Shown here in pieces: positions 31,731-41,053 of a stretch of 64,000 nucleotides of DNA. The DNA comes from Curtobacterium sp. Leaf183. GTDB taxonomy: Bacteria; Actinomycetota; Actinomycetes; Actinomycetales; Microbacteriaceae. Position numbers and translations under genes: made by a program. The number at the start of each line of letters is the position of its first letter. Position 1 is the stretch's first letter. Under the pieces are notes generated by a model. The model saw only the letters and a program-made list of their open reading frames with translations. It did not search any database and was not told the origin of the DNA. The stretch covers positions 886,321-950,320 of the forward strand of contig NZ_LMPO01000008.1 in assembly GCF_001424385.1 (NCBI RefSeq), read 5' to 3'.

Positions 31731-32907
31731 GTCGCGAGTCCGCCGCGTGCTGGGAGCGACGGACAGGAGGCTCGACACCGTCGTCGACGGCGGCTTCCGC
31801 TGGATCCGTGGTCACCAGCCGCCGTGGTGGCTGGTGGACGCGTTCTTCGTCGCCGCCGCGGTCGGCGACGCCGTGCTCGACATCTCGGGTGCCACGGACT
31901 TCGAGACCGCGATGTCGCTCCTGGCCGCGGCGGCCCTGGTCCTTCGCCGCCGCCTGCCCGTGACGGCGTTCGCGCTGACCGTGCCGGGGCTGTTCGTCGG
32001 CTCGGCCGTGGTGGCGTCCGTGGTCGCGCTGTTCACGATCGGGCAGCGCACCGACCGGCGCTGGGTGATGCTGCTGGCCGCGGTGGTCGAGTTCGTCGGC
32101 TTCGGCGGGTTCGTCGGCCCGCCGCAGAACCTCGAGGACGTCATCGTCTCGATCATCTACGCGCTGATCTTCGCCCTCGGTCCGCTGTCGATCGGCCTGC
32201 TCGCCCAGACCCGGCTGCGGTTGACCGAACGGCTCGCCGAACGCGACTCCGCCCGCGCCGAGGAACGCCGGCAGGCCGCCGAGGTCGCGCTGTCCCGCGA
32301 ACGGGCGTTGCTCGCGCGGGAGATGCACGACGTCGTCTCGCACCAGGTGACGCTGATCGCCGTGCAGGCGGGTGGCATGCAGATGGCCGGTCGTGACGAG
32401 GCCGAGCGCGGGTTCGCCCGCACGATCCGCCAGCTCTGCGTGGTCACCCTGCAGGAGCTGCGCGAGATGGTCCAGGTGCTCCGTGCCGCAGGAGGCACCG
32501 ACCGTGAGATCGCGCCGCAGCCCGTCCTGGCCGACCTGGACCGGCTGGTCACGGCCGCCGGACTCGACACCACGACCGCGGTCGACCTGCCGGCGACCCT
32601 GGCGCAGCCGGTCCAGCGCGCCGTGTACCGCTTCGTGCAGGAGGCGCTGACGAACGTCCGGAAGCACGCACCCGGGGCAGCGGTGCACGTGTCCGGCGAG
32701 GTCGTCGGTGTTGTGGTCACCGTCCGCGTCGTCAACGGCCCCGCCGCGTCGGACCGCCTCGAGCTGCCCGGGTCCGGCCTCGGGCTCATCGGGCTCGGTG
32801 AACGGGCGTCACTGCTCGGCGGACGACTCGAGAGCGGTCCCACGCCGGACGGCGGGTTCGCCCTGTCCCTGCGGCTGCCCGTGGAGCACCTGCCGCCGAC
32901 GTCCTGA
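31723..32907 (+). CDS. HisKA_3 sensor histidine kinase
   Basis: The product has 394 residues from a GTG at 31723 overlapping the regulator's stop. There are about five to six membrane helices (roughly 30-165) with no large outside domain, the intramembrane-sensing layout. A linker helix rich in Arg/Glu leads to the H-box REMHDVVSHQVTLIAVQAGG and an HATPase domain with VQEALTNVRKHAPGAAV (N-box) and LPGSGLGLIGLGERASLLGG (G-boxes). Intramembrane kinases of this kind often sense cell-envelope stress; here the downstream genes modify membrane lipids. The gap to the MprF-like gene is 34 bases. Confidence 0.9.
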   Translation: MPESRVRRVLGATDRRLDTVVDGGFRWIRGHQPPWWLVDAFFVAAAVGDAVLDISGATDFETAMSLLAAAALVLRRRLPVTAFALTVPGLFVGSAVVASVVALFTIGQRTDRRWVMLLAAVVEFVGFGGFVGPPQNLEDVIVSIIYALIFALGPLSIGLLAQTRLRLTERLAERDSARAEERRQAAEVALSRERALLAREMHDVVSHQVTLIAVQAGGMQMAGRDEAERGFARTIRQLCVVTLQELREMVQVLRAAGGTDREIAPQPVLADLDRLVTAAGLDTTTAVDLPATLAQPVQRAVYRFVQEALTNVRKHAPGAAVHVSGEVVGVVVTVRVVNGPAASDRLELPGSGLGLIGLGERASLLGGRLESGPTPDGGFALSLRLPVEHLPPTS

Positions 32908-32940
32908 CCGGCACCAGCGGCTGCGCTGCCGACTCGGTCC

Positions 32941-32958
32941 GATGGCCGATCGGCCATC
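32941..32958. promoter_or_regulatory. 18-bp perfect palindrome at the start of the MprF-like gene
   Basis: GATGGCCGATCGGCCATC is an exact palindrome that contains the possible ATG at 32942. It shares the core GGCCGATCGGCC with the rpmB leader palindrome. If the true start is the GTG at 33014, it would be an upstream operator or RNA hairpin. Confidence 0.5.
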
Positions 32959-35014
32959 GTGGTTCAACCCGACGGTCGATGCCCGCGGGTCTCGGATCCA
33001 CTTCGATGGCACTGTGCCCATCCGTCCCGCCCTCGCCCGGCTCCGTCGCCACCCCGTCGCCCTCGTCGTGGCCGGGGCGATCGTCGTCCTGGTGGTCGGG
33101 GCTCGGCTGACGCACGCCGAACCGGACTTCCCGCACCACCCGCCCGTCGCCTGCCTGGCACTCGTCGCGACGATCATCGCCGCCGCGGTCGCCGAGCGGA
33201 CGATCGGCTCGATCAGGGCGGCACTGGTCGGCGTGGTCGTCCCGGCGATCGCGATGCTCGTCACGGAGCTGGCGGTCAGCGTCGGCGACGCACTGGGTGA
33301 GGCGCACGCCGAAGTGGTCCACGGACAGCCGATGCTGGCGCCGTCGGTGATCGCCGTCACGCTCTTCGCCGCGGCGTCGGCCGGCATGCCCGCCCAGCGC
33401 CGGTGGCGGGTCCGCACGGTGCTGTGGACGGTGACGCTCACCCTCCTGCTCTTCGCGGGCCACGGCTCGGACGTGACCCGCGCGCTCGCCGCCCTGCTCG
33501 GGACCGCGGCCGGCGCGCTCGTCGTGCACCGGGCCTCCCGTCCCGCGCAGCGCGACCACCTGACGGCCCGGACGGTCGTCGTGGCGACCCTCGTCGCGCT
33601 GGGCGGCGGCACGCTGGTGACGCTCGTCGTGCCGGACCCGGACGGGGTGCTCTCGCCGTTCTCGGACGCGATGAGCGACCGCGCCACCGTGCTCGTCGGA
33701 GTCCTGCTGCTCGTCGCCGCCTGGCTCGTGCACCACGGCCGTCGTGCCGGGATCGTCGTGGCGGCCGGGGTGCTCGTCGTCCTGACCGCCGTGCTCGCCG
33801 ACGTGTTCCTCATCGAGCCGATGACGGACTCGGCGGTGCAGTGGCAGGGGCTCGGCCTGGACGAGGTCGAGTGGCAGGTGACCCTGCTCGGCGCCTGGGT
33901 CGTCCCCGCGTCGGTGCTGCTGGCGATCCTGGTGCTGCGCGGCCGTCTGGTCCGAGCGCCCTTCCGGGCAGCGTCCGGGCCGTCCGGACTCGTCGCGATG
34001 CTGCGCGGGGGCGACGCCGGGTCACTCGGGCACATGGGGACGTGGCGCGGGAACGCGGTCTGGTCGCACCCCGACGGACTCGGGGCCGTGGCGTACCGCG
34101 TGCGCGGCGACGTCGCCCTGACGGTCTCCGACCCGGTGTGCACCGCCGACGACCGTGCCGCCGTCATCAGTGCGTTCGCGCTGCACTGCGAGGAGAACGG
34201 CTGGGTCCCGGCGTTCACGAGCGTGCACGAGCCGGTGCGGGCGATCCTGGCGCCCGAGGGGTGGACCGCGCTGCCCGTCGGCGTCGAGGCCGTCCTCGAC
34301 GTCACGACCTTCGACCTGCGGGGCAAGCGCCGCCAGGACCTGCGCACCGCCTCGAACCGCGCCGACCGCGAGGGCGTCCGCGACGAGTGGACCCGGTTCG
34401 CGCAGCTCGACGCCCGGCAGCGCGCCGAGGTCGAGGCGATCTGCACCCGCTGGGCCGCCGACCGCCGTCTGCCCGAGATGGGCTTCACCCTCGGCGGCTT
34501 CCGCGAGCTCGACGACCCCGACGTGCGACTCGCCCTGGCGGTCGACGCCTCGGACCGGGTCACCGCCGTGACGAGCTGGTTGCCGGTGTACGCGCACGGC
34601 GCCCTGACCGGCTACACGCTCGACGTGATGCGGCGCGGCGAGGACGGGATGCCCGGGGTCGTCGAGTTCCTGATCGCCCGGACCGCCCTGCGGTCGCGCG
34701 AGGCCGGGCTGACCACGCTGAGCCTGTCCGGCACGCCGCTCGCCGCCCACGACCCCGCGTCGACGGCCGTCCTCGACCGCGGCTCGCGACTGCTGGCCCG
34801 CCTGCTGGAGCCGGCGTACGGGTTCCGCTCGCTCCAGCGCTTCAAGGAGAAGTTCGGCGCACAGCACGAGCCGCTCTGGTTGGTCGTCCCGACGCCGTTG
34901 CACGTGCCACGGGTCGCCCGGGCCCTGGCCGGTGCCTACCTGCCGGGGCTGCGACCCCGGCACCTGTGGGAGCTGCGGCGTGCGCACCGTGCGGCCGCCG
35001 GGGCACGAGGCTGA
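32942..35014 (+). CDS. MprF-like phosphatidylglycerol aminoacyltransferase with flippase-type membrane domain
   Basis: The product has 690 residues from the ATG at 32942, or 666 from the GTG at 33014; neither has a good ribosome site, and the GTG may be right because the ATG lies inside a palindrome. About eight to nine membrane helices occupy residues ~40-340. The C-terminal ~330 residues are the DUF2156 GNAT-like catalytic domain: FALHCEENGWVPAF, KRRQDLRTASNRADREG, RWAADRRLPEMGFTLGGF, and GYTLDVMRRGEDGMPGVVEF. MprF proteins move Lys or Ala from tRNA to phosphatidylglycerol, lowering negative surface charge and giving resistance to cationic peptides. The amino acid used is not predictable. 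The hydrolase follows with a 1-base overlap. Confidence 0.87.
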   Translation: MADRPSWFNPTVDARGSRIHFDGTVPIRPALARLRRHPVALVVAGAIVVLVVGARLTHAEPDFPHHPPVACLALVATIIAAAVAERTIGSIRAALVGVVVPAIAMLVTELAVSVGDALGEAHAEVVHGQPMLAPSVIAVTLFAAASAGMPAQRRWRVRTVLWTVTLTLLLFAGHGSDVTRALAALLGTAAGALVVHRASRPAQRDHLTARTVVVATLVALGGGTLVTLVVPDPDGVLSPFSDAMSDRATVLVGVLLLVAAWLVHHGRRAGIVVAAGVLVVLTAVLADVFLIEPMTDSAVQWQGLGLDEVEWQVTLLGAWVVPASVLLAILVLRGRLVRAPFRAASGPSGLVAMLRGGDAGSLGHMGTWRGNAVWSHPDGLGAVAYRVRGDVALTVSDPVCTADDRAAVISAFALHCEENGWVPAFTSVHEPVRAILAPEGWTALPVGVEAVLDVTTFDLRGKRRQDLRTASNRADREGVRDEWTRFAQLDARQRAEVEAICTRWAADRRLPEMGFTLGGFRELDDPDVRLALAVDASDRVTAVTSWLPVYAHGALTGYTLDVMRRGEDGMPGVVEFLIARTALRSREAGLTTLSLSGTPLAAHDPASTAVLDRGSRLLARLLEPAYGFRSLQRFKEKFGAQHEPLWLVVPTPLHVPRVARALAGAYLPGLRPRHLWELRRAHRAAAGARG

Positions 35015-36363
35015 TGCTCGACCCGTTCCACTGGGTGATGGGGACCCGGCTGCAGGTCCCCACGAAGCTCGTGCCCGCGGACGTGCTGTTCGGCGTCACC
35101 GCGGTCGTCGTGCTGCTGCCGGCGCTCCGCACGGGGCTGCGGTCGAGCGCGGCCTGGCGACGCACGGGCGTCCGCGCCGCGGTCGCTGTCGGCGGTGCCC
35201 TGCTCGGACTGCTGGCGTGCTGGGTCGTCGGTGACCTGTTCAACGCGTTCGACGTCCACCTGACCGACGTCACACGGATGTGGGTGGCCATGGCCTTCGC
35301 CGGGCTCGCACTGGCCGTGGCGGGGCTCGTCCAGGGCGGCCGCGGACGCCGCGTGCTCGCCGGCGTGCTGGTGCCCCTGGCGTTGCTCGTCCCCGCGCTC
35401 GGCGTCAACGTCGACTACGCCGCCTACCCGACGCTCAACGCGCTCGTGCAGACCAACCCGTTCCCGGCCCTCGACCTGGGTTCCGAGTCCGGCGTGGACG
35501 CCGTCGCCGACCGACCCGCGTCCGAGCACTGGACCCCGCCCGCGACGATGCCGACGGCGGGCCACGTGGGCACCGTGCGGATCCCGGGGACGCGGTCGGG
35601 CTTCCCCGCGCGCCCGGCCGTCGTGTACCTGCCGCCGGCCGCCCTCACCGATGACCCGCCCGTGCTGCCGGTCGTCGTCTCGCTCTCCGGGCAGCCCGGT
35701 TCCCCCAGCGACATGTTCACGGCGGGCGGCATCGCCGGGGTGCTCGACGCGTACGCGGCCGCCCACCACGGGCTCGCGCCGATCGTGGTGTCCGCCGACC
35801 AGCTCGCCGTCCCCGGGCACAACACGATGTGCGTCGACTCGTCGATCGGCAAAGCGGCTACTTACATCACACAGGACGTCCCCGCGTGGGTCACCGCACA
35901 CCTGCGCGTGCCGACGGACCGCCGCGGCTGGGGGCTCGTCGGGTTCTCGCAGGGCGCGACGTGCGCGACGCAGTTCCTGTCGGGGTACCCGGACCGCTTC
36001 GGCGCCGCCCTCGCCGTGTCGAGCGAGCTGCACCCGGTCGACCGCTCCCCGCAGAACAGCGCCGACGAGGCCTTCGGCGGGTCCCTCGCCCGCTGGCGCG
36101 CCGCCGCCCCGTCAGCGCTGATGGCCGCGAACGGCCCCTACCCGGACACCCGGCTGTGGCTGACCGCTGGGTCGACGGACCACGAGTTCACCGAGTCGGC
36201 GAAGCGGATCGGCGCGGCCGCACGGCGTGCGGGCATCCACACCGCCGTCGCGTCGGCGCCCGGGAGCGGACACGACTGGAACACCGTGCAGTGGTCGCTC
36301 GCGAACGAGCTGCCCCACGAGGCCGACGCGCTGCTCGGCGCGCCCGGGGTGGTGCAACCGTGA
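35014..36363 (+). CDS. Membrane-anchored alpha/beta hydrolase (esterase), probable aminoacyl-lipid hydrolase
   Basis: The product has 449 residues; the ATG overlaps the MprF-like stop (TGATG). Three to four membrane helices fill residues ~25-140. The remaining ~300 residues are an extracytoplasmic esterase fold: LPVVVSLSGQPGSP (oxyanion loop), nucleophile Ser in LVGFSQGATCA, Asp in TAGSTDHEF, and His in APGSGHDWNTV. Aminoacyl-phosphatidylglycerol hydrolases of this fold are known beside the synthase in other bacteria, so removal of the amino acid added by the previous enzyme is the favoured role. This is inference from context; mycolyl-type or other ester substrates are possible. Confidence 0.82.
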   Translation: MLDPFHWVMGTRLQVPTKLVPADVLFGVTAVVVLLPALRTGLRSSAAWRRTGVRAAVAVGGALLGLLACWVVGDLFNAFDVHLTDVTRMWVAMAFAGLALAVAGLVQGGRGRRVLAGVLVPLALLVPALGVNVDYAAYPTLNALVQTNPFPALDLGSESGVDAVADRPASEHWTPPATMPTAGHVGTVRIPGTRSGFPARPAVVYLPPAALTDDPPVLPVVVSLSGQPGSPSDMFTAGGIAGVLDAYAAAHHGLAPIVVSADQLAVPGHNTMCVDSSIGKAATYITQDVPAWVTAHLRVPTDRRGWGLVGFSQGATCATQFLSGYPDRFGAALAVSSELHPVDRSPQNSADEAFGGSLARWRAAAPSALMAANGPYPDTRLWLTAGSTDHEFTESAKRIGAAARRAGIHTAVASAPGSGHDWNTVQWSLANELPHEADALLGAPGVVQP

Positions 36364-36539
36364 ACGACGCACCGGGGGTGCTGGTCGTCCGCATGGCGGT
36401 GCTCGGGGCGGCGGTGCTGGTGCTGGTGGGCGTGCTGTCGTTCAGCCCGGGCGGAATGTGCGTCGTCGCCGCGGTGGTGCTCGGGCTGGCGACGGTCGCG
36501 GCCGGGGTGCTCGGCGCGCTGGCGGCTGGGCGGCGCTGA
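36360..36539 (+). CDS. Small membrane protein, unknown function
   Basis: The product has 59 residues from a GTG that overlaps the hydrolase stop (GTGA). Two hydrophobic helices fill residues ~8-28 and 33-55. No family was recognised. The tight overlap makes it the last gene of the two-component/lipid operon. It may stabilise the neighbouring membrane proteins, but that is a guess. Its stop is 4 bases from the end of the convergent GNAT gene. Confidence 0.65.
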   Translation: MNDAPGVLVVRMAVLGAAVLVLVGVLSFSPGGMCVVAAVVLGLATVAAGVLGALAAGRR

Positions 36540-36543
36540 GCCC

Positions 36544-37119
36544 TCAGGCGTTCGCGACGAGCCAGGCGTGCTGCTGATCGGTGAGCACGCGGTCCGCCCA
36601 GACCTGTCGCTCGACGTCGTCGGGGGTGGGTGCGGCGGTCGTGCCCTGCCAGACGAGCGCGAGTCCGGCGTTCGCCAGGACCCGTGCCGACGCCGGGTTG
36701 TTCGTCAGCACCCGGCCGGTCACGGGCACACCAGGGGCGGTGTCGTGCGCTGCCGTCATCGCCGCCCGCGCGACGGCCGTGGCGTGACCGTGGCCCCACG
36801 CGGACGGTGCGAGGCGGTACCCGAGGTTCCAGACGCCGCCGGCGGTCATGTCGACGCCACCGACCCCGAGCACGACCCCGCTCTGCAGGTCGCGGATCGT
36901 CCACGACCCGAGCCCGTGCCGGACGCGGCCGCCGATCTTGCGCTGCACCAGGTCGACCGTCTGCGCACGGCTGGCGTGCCGACCGCTCGGCAGGTGGGTC
37001 CAGGTGCGGGCGTCGGCGTAGACGACGTGCAGGGCGTCGATGTCGGTGGGGGTGACGGGCGTCAGCAGGAGGCGATCCGTTCGGATCTCCTGTGGGGTGG
37101 TCAGGAGCTGGTGGACCAT
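36544..37119 (-). CDS. GNAT acetyltransferase (RimJ/RimL type)
   Basis: The product has 191 residues. It begins with the RimJ/RimL-like IRTDRLLLTPVTPTDIDALH, and has YRLAPSAWGHGHATAVARAA (acetyl-CoA loop) and LTNNPASARVLANAGLALVW. Members acetylate N-termini of ribosomal proteins or small amines. The ATG at 37119 is chosen over longer frames because it aligns with the family start. It stands between a convergent operon and the 2-oxoacid dehydrogenase operon, with no clear partner. Confidence 0.87.
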   Translation of the reverse strand: MVHQLLTTPQEIRTDRLLLTPVTPTDIDALHVVYADARTWTHLPSGRHASRAQTVDLVQRKIGGRVRHGLGSWTIRDLQSGVVLGVGGVDMTAGGVWNLGYRLAPSAWGHGHATAVARAAMTAAHDTAPGVPVTGRVLTNNPASARVLANAGLALVWQGTTAAPTPDDVERQVWADRVLTDQQHAWLVANA

Positions 37120-37187
37120 GCCCCGATCATCGCCCCCGCCACCGACATCCGCGTGAACACCACGCCAACGACCGGCAGGTTCGCGTG

Positions 37188-38810
37188 TCAGTCGAGCAGG
37201 AGCGCCGGCTCCTCGATGACCGAGGCCACGTCGTGCACGAAGCGGGAGGCGACGTCGCCGTCCACCACGCGGTGGTCGAACGAGGCGCCGATCGTCGTGA
37301 CCATCCGCGAGCGGACCTCGCCCTCGACGACCCACGGCTTCGGCTTGATGGTGCCCATCGCGACGATGGCGACCTGGCCCGGGTTGAGGATGGGCGTCCC
37401 GGTGTCCATGCCGAACACGCCGATGTTCGTCACGGTGATCGTGCCGTCGGCCATCTCGGCGGGGCTGGTCTTGCCGTCGCGGGCGGTGAGGGTCATCGCC
37501 TCGAGCGCCTTGGCCAGCTCGAAGAGCGACATGTCCTGGGCGTCCTTGATGTTCGGCACGATGAGCCCACGCGGGGTCGCCGCGGCGATGCCGAGGTTCA
37601 CGAAGTGGTGGACGATGATCTCGCGGTCGGTCCACGACGAGTTCACCGAGCGGTTGCGGCGGACGGCCCAGATGACGGCCTTCGCCATGATGAGCAGCGG
37701 CGACACCTTGACCCCCGCGAACGTCGGCGAGGACTTGAGCCGCTTGACGAACTCCATCGTGCGCGTGGCGTCGACGTCCACGAACAGCGACACGTGCGGC
37801 GCGGTGAACGCCGACGTGGTCATCGCCGTCGCGATCGCCTTGCGGACGCCCTTGACCGGGATGGTCTCCTGGCGGACGTCGCCCCACTCGGGCGTCTCGA
37901 GGTTGCGGAACACCGTGGCCTGTGTCGCGTGCCGGATGACGTCGTCGCGCGTGACCTCGCCGGCGAGCCCGGTCGGCACGACGATCGCGATGTCGACGTC
38001 GAGGTCCTTCGCCAGCTTGCGGATCGGCGGCTTCGCCATCACCGGCGGCGCCGTCGGGCGCGCGGGGCGCTGGCCCTGCGCCGCGACGGCCTCGGCGGTG
38101 GTCGCCTCGCCGTCGTCGGTCAGGACCAGGTCGGCCTCCCGACTGGAGGCCCGGCTCGCCTGCGCGGCGGCGGCGGCGGCCCGGCGGGCGCCCGGCTTGC
38201 GGCGCGAGGGTGCGCTGGTCGCGGAGCCGTAGCCGACCAGGACGGCGCCGGAGGACTCGTCCGTGCCGACGACGGACGCACCGTCAGCTGCGGGGAGCGA
38301 GGCCGGCATGCGGGACTCGGTCGGCGCGGGAGTGGCAGCCGGCGACGGTGCGGCGGAACGGGTGGGCGTCGCCGCCGCCGGGGCGGGAACGGTCACGCGA
38401 GCGGGGGCCGCGACGGGCGGAGCGGAAGCAACCGGGGCGGGAGCGACCGCGGCGGAGGCGACCGGGGCGGAGGCGACCGGGGCACTGGGCGCGACCACGG
38501 GCGAGACCGGGGCAGCGTCGGCGACGGAGGCCGGGCCTCCCGGGTGGTCGGTCGTGGACGCGACGGACGCGCCGGACTCGACCCGGATGATCGGACGACC
38601 GACCTCGACCGTGTCGCCCTCGGCGACGAGCAGTCCCGTGACCGTGCCCGCGAACGGGGACGGCAGTTCCACCAGGGACTTGGCGGTCTCGATCTCGACC
38701 AGGACCTGGTCGACGGTGACCTCGTCCCCGATCGCGACGCGCCACTGGACGATCTCGGCCTCGTTGAGGCCCTCGCCCACGTCGGGCAGGGGGAATTCGG
38801 CGACAGCCAC
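37188..38810 (-). CDS. bkdC: Branched-chain 2-oxoacid dehydrogenase E2 (dihydrolipoyl acyltransferase)
   Basis: The product has 540 residues. The lipoyl domain (1-80) has [17 protein letters not shown] with the lipoyl-lysine in TAKS. A long Ala/Pro/Val-rich linker (~90-220) separates it from the peripheral-subunit-binding domain ([17 protein letters not shown] near 285) and the catalytic domain ending [18 protein letters not shown], which carries the HxxxD active site. It transfers acyl groups to CoA. It follows E1beta by 55 bases. The lipoyl-lysine context (TAKS) is usual for branched-chain and acetoin types. E3 is not encoded nearby. Confidence 0.92.
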   Translation of the reverse strand: MAVAEFPLPDVGEGLNEAEIVQWRVAIGDEVTVDQVLVEIETAKSLVELPSPFAGTVTGLLVAEGDTVEVGRPIIRVESGASVASTTDHPGGPASVADAAPVSPVVAPSAPVASAPVASAAVAPAPVASAPPVAAPARVTVPAPAAATPTRSAAPSPAATPAPTESRMPASLPAADGASVVGTDESSGAVLVGYGSATSAPSRRKPGARRAAAAAAQASRASSREADLVLTDDGEATTAEAVAAQGQRPARPTAPPVMAKPPIRKLAKDLDVDIAIVVPTGLAGEVTRDDVIRHATQATVFRNLETPEWGDVRQETIPVKGVRKAIATAMTTSAFTAPHVSLFVDVDATRTMEFVKRLKSSPTFAGVKVSPLLIMAKAVIWAVRRNRSVNSSWTDREIIVHHFVNLGIAAATPRGLIVPNIKDAQDMSLFELAKALEAMTLTARDGKTSPAEMADGTITVTNIGVFGMDTGTPILNPGQVAIVAMGTIKPKPWVVEGEVRSRMVTTIGASFDHRVVDGDVASRFVHDVASVIEEPALLLD

Positions 38811-38865
38811 GTCGGCTCCTTCGGCGGTCGGTCGTGCGGTGGAGAGGTGGTCCGGCTGGACCGGG

Positions 38866-39915
38866 TCAGTAGGCGAGGGCGCGGTCCACGGCCTCGAGGA
38901 CGCGGTCGGCGTCCGGCAGGTGGTGGTGCTCGAGCTTCGACTGCGGGAACGGGATGTCGAACCCGGAGACCCGCAGCGGCGGCGCCTGCATCGTGTAGAA
39001 CGCCCGCTCGGCGACGGTCGCAGCGATCTCGCTGCCGACGCTGACGAACTCGGAGGCCTCCTGCGCGACGACCAGACGTCCGGTCTTGCGCACCGACGCG
39101 AGCAGGGGTTCCCAGTCGATCGGCGAGATCGAGCGGAGGTCGACGACCTCGCAGCTGGTGCCCTCGGCCTCGGCGATGTCGGCCGCCTGCATCAGGGTCG
39201 CGACCATCGCGCCGTGCCCGACCAGCGTGACCTCGGTGCCGGTCCTGGCGACGCGGGTGGTGTGCATCGGCACGTGCCCGTCGACCAGGTCGACCTGGCC
39301 CTTGGGCCAGTACCGCGACTTCGGCTCCATGAAGACGACCGGGTCCTTCGACGCGATCGCCTCTTGGATCATCCAGTAGGCGTCGTTGGGCGTGCTCGGG
39401 CTGACGACGCGGAGCCCGGCGGTGTGTGCGAAGTACGCCTCGGGGGACTCCTGGTGGTGCTCGATCGCCCCGATGTGCCCGCCGTACGGGATGCGGATGA
39501 CGACGGGCAGCGACATGTGCTGCGGGAGTCGGTTCGCCATCTTGGCCAGCTGCGAGGTGATCTGGTTGAAGGCCGGCCAGACGAACCCGTCGAACTGGAT
39601 CTCGACGACGGGGCGGTACCCGCGCAGGGCCAGACCGATGGCGGTGCCGACGATGCCCGACTCGGCGAGCGGGGTGTCGCGCACGCGGTCGGGACCGAAG
39701 CGGTCCTGCAGGCCCTCGGTGATGCGGAACACACCGCCGAGCCGTCCGATGTCCTCGCCCATCAGCAGGACCTTGTCGTCGCTCGCCATCGCCGCCGCGA
39801 GTCCCGCGTTCAGCGCCTTGGCCATCGGGATGGTCGGGGTGGGGTCCTCGGGGGCCTCGCCCGCGCCGGGGTGCGACCGGAGCGTGTAGTCGAACAGCTG
39901 CTCGGTGGTGCTCAT
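38866..39915 (-). CDS. bkdB: Branched-chain 2-oxoacid dehydrogenase E1 beta
   Basis: The product has 349 residues. Transketolase-type marks include [55 protein letters not shown], and [18 protein letters not shown]. The C-terminal domain is the transketolase C fold ([20 protein letters not shown]). With E1alpha it decarboxylates branched-chain 2-oxo acids, supplying iso- and anteiso-acyl-CoA primers. The ATG overlaps the E1alpha stop by 4 bases. The FPQS...LE end is family-typical. Confidence 0.93.
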   Translation of the reverse strand: MSTTEQLFDYTLRSHPGAGEAPEDPTPTIPMAKALNAGLAAAMASDDKVLLMGEDIGRLGGVFRITEGLQDRFGPDRVRDTPLAESGIVGTAIGLALRGYRPVVEIQFDGFVWPAFNQITSQLAKMANRLPQHMSLPVVIRIPYGGHIGAIEHHQESPEAYFAHTAGLRVVSPSTPNDAYWMIQEAIASKDPVVFMEPKSRYWPKGQVDLVDGHVPMHTTRVARTGTEVTLVGHGAMVATLMQAADIAEAEGTSCEVVDLRSISPIDWEPLLASVRKTGRLVVAQEASEFVSVGSEIAATVAERAFYTMQAPPLRVSGFDIPFPQSKLEHHHLPDADRVLEAVDRALAY

Positions 39916-41048
39916 GCGTGGGTCCCTGCGTCCTGGGCGGCCTCGTACTCGTGCAGGCGGGTGCGTTGCTCGTCGATGCGCGGGTGCGGCTCGCGGTACA
40001 CGTTGTCGAACATCGCGTCCATCGGCGGGGTCTGCAGCGCGGAGGTCTTCGCGCGGATGTCGGCGGCGATCTGCTCGCCCTCGGCCTCGAACTCGGCGAA
40101 CTGCGCGTCGGTGGCACCGCGGCTGCGCAGGAAGGCCTCGGACCGGGTGATCGGGTCGCGGGCCACCCAACCGGCCAGCTCGTCGTCCCCGCGGTACCGG
40201 GTCGGGTCGTCCGAGCTGGTGTGGGCGCCGATGCGGTAGGTCTCGGCCTCGATGAACGCCGGGCCCTGGCCGCTGCGGGCGTGCTCGGTCGCGACGGTGC
40301 TGACCGCGTACGAGGCAAGCACGTCGTTGCCGTCCACCTTGACGCTCGGGATGCCGAAGCCGCGCGGACGGTCGACGAGCGGCGTCGGCGACTGCACCGA
40401 CACCGGGACCGAGATCGCCCAGTGGTTGTTCTGCAGGAAGAACACGACGGGGGCCCGGTGCGACGCGGCGAACACGTAGGCCTCGTTCACGTCGCCCTGG
40501 CTGGTCGCGCCGTCGCCGAAGTAGACGATCGAGCACTCGTCGACGTCGGGGTCACCCGTGCCGACCTTGCCGTCGAGCGCCTGGCCCATGGCGTAGCCCG
40601 TCGCGTGCAGCGTCTGTGCGCCGATGACGAGCGTGTAGACGTGCGTGTTGCCACGGGCGTCCGGGTCCCAGTTGCCGTGGGCCTGGCCGCGGAACAGCGA
40701 GATGATCTCCATCGGCTGGACACCCCGCTGCAGGACGACGGCGTGCTCGCGGTAGGACGGGAAGAGGTGGTCCTGGGGGCGCAGGGCGAAGGCCGAACCG
40801 ACCTGAGCGGCTTCCTGCCCGTGGCTCGGCGCCCAGAGTCCGAGCTGCCCCGTGCGCTGCAGGTTGCCGGCCGCGTGGTCGAAGCGTCGTGTGAGCACCA
40901 TCTGGCGGTGCATCGCGAGCAGCGTCTCGTCGGGGAGGGACCGTGCGACGGCGGCGAACTCGGCGTTGTCGTCGGTCTCCACGAACCGGCCCTCGATGTC
41001 GAGGAGCTGGATGGTGGTCGTCGCGGGCGCCGCGGCGTGGAAGGACAT
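39912..41048 (-). CDS. bkdA: Branched-chain 2-oxoacid dehydrogenase E1 alpha
   Basis: The product has 378 residues. The thiamine diphosphate motif is YFGDGATSQGDVNEA...NNHWAIS (GDG-NN). Other marks are WAPSHGQEAAQVGSA, FPSYREHAVVLQRGV and YRIGAHTSSDDPTRYR, where the Ser/His of the phosphorylation-loop region sits. The sequence fits branched-chain-type rather than pyruvate-type E1. It starts 5 bases after the aminotransferase stop, so the four genes form one transcript that may turn Val/Leu/Ile into branched acyl-CoA for membrane lipids. Confidence 0.93.
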   Translation of the reverse strand: MSFHAAAPATTTIQLLDIEGRFVETDDNAEFAAVARSLPDETLLAMHRQMVLTRRFDHAAGNLQRTGQLGLWAPSHGQEAAQVGSAFALRPQDHLFPSYREHAVVLQRGVQPMEIISLFRGQAHGNWDPDARGNTHVYTLVIGAQTLHATGYAMGQALDGKVGTGDPDVDECSIVYFGDGATSQGDVNEAYVFAASHRAPVVFFLQNNHWAISVPVSVQSPTPLVDRPRGFGIPSVKVDGNDVLASYAVSTVATEHARSGQGPAFIEAETYRIGAHTSSDDPTRYRGDDELAGWVARDPITRSEAFLRSRGATDAQFAEFEAEGEQIAADIRAKTSALQTPPMDAMFDNVYREPHPRIDEQRTRLHEYEAAQDAGTHA

Positions 41049-41053
41049 GCGGG

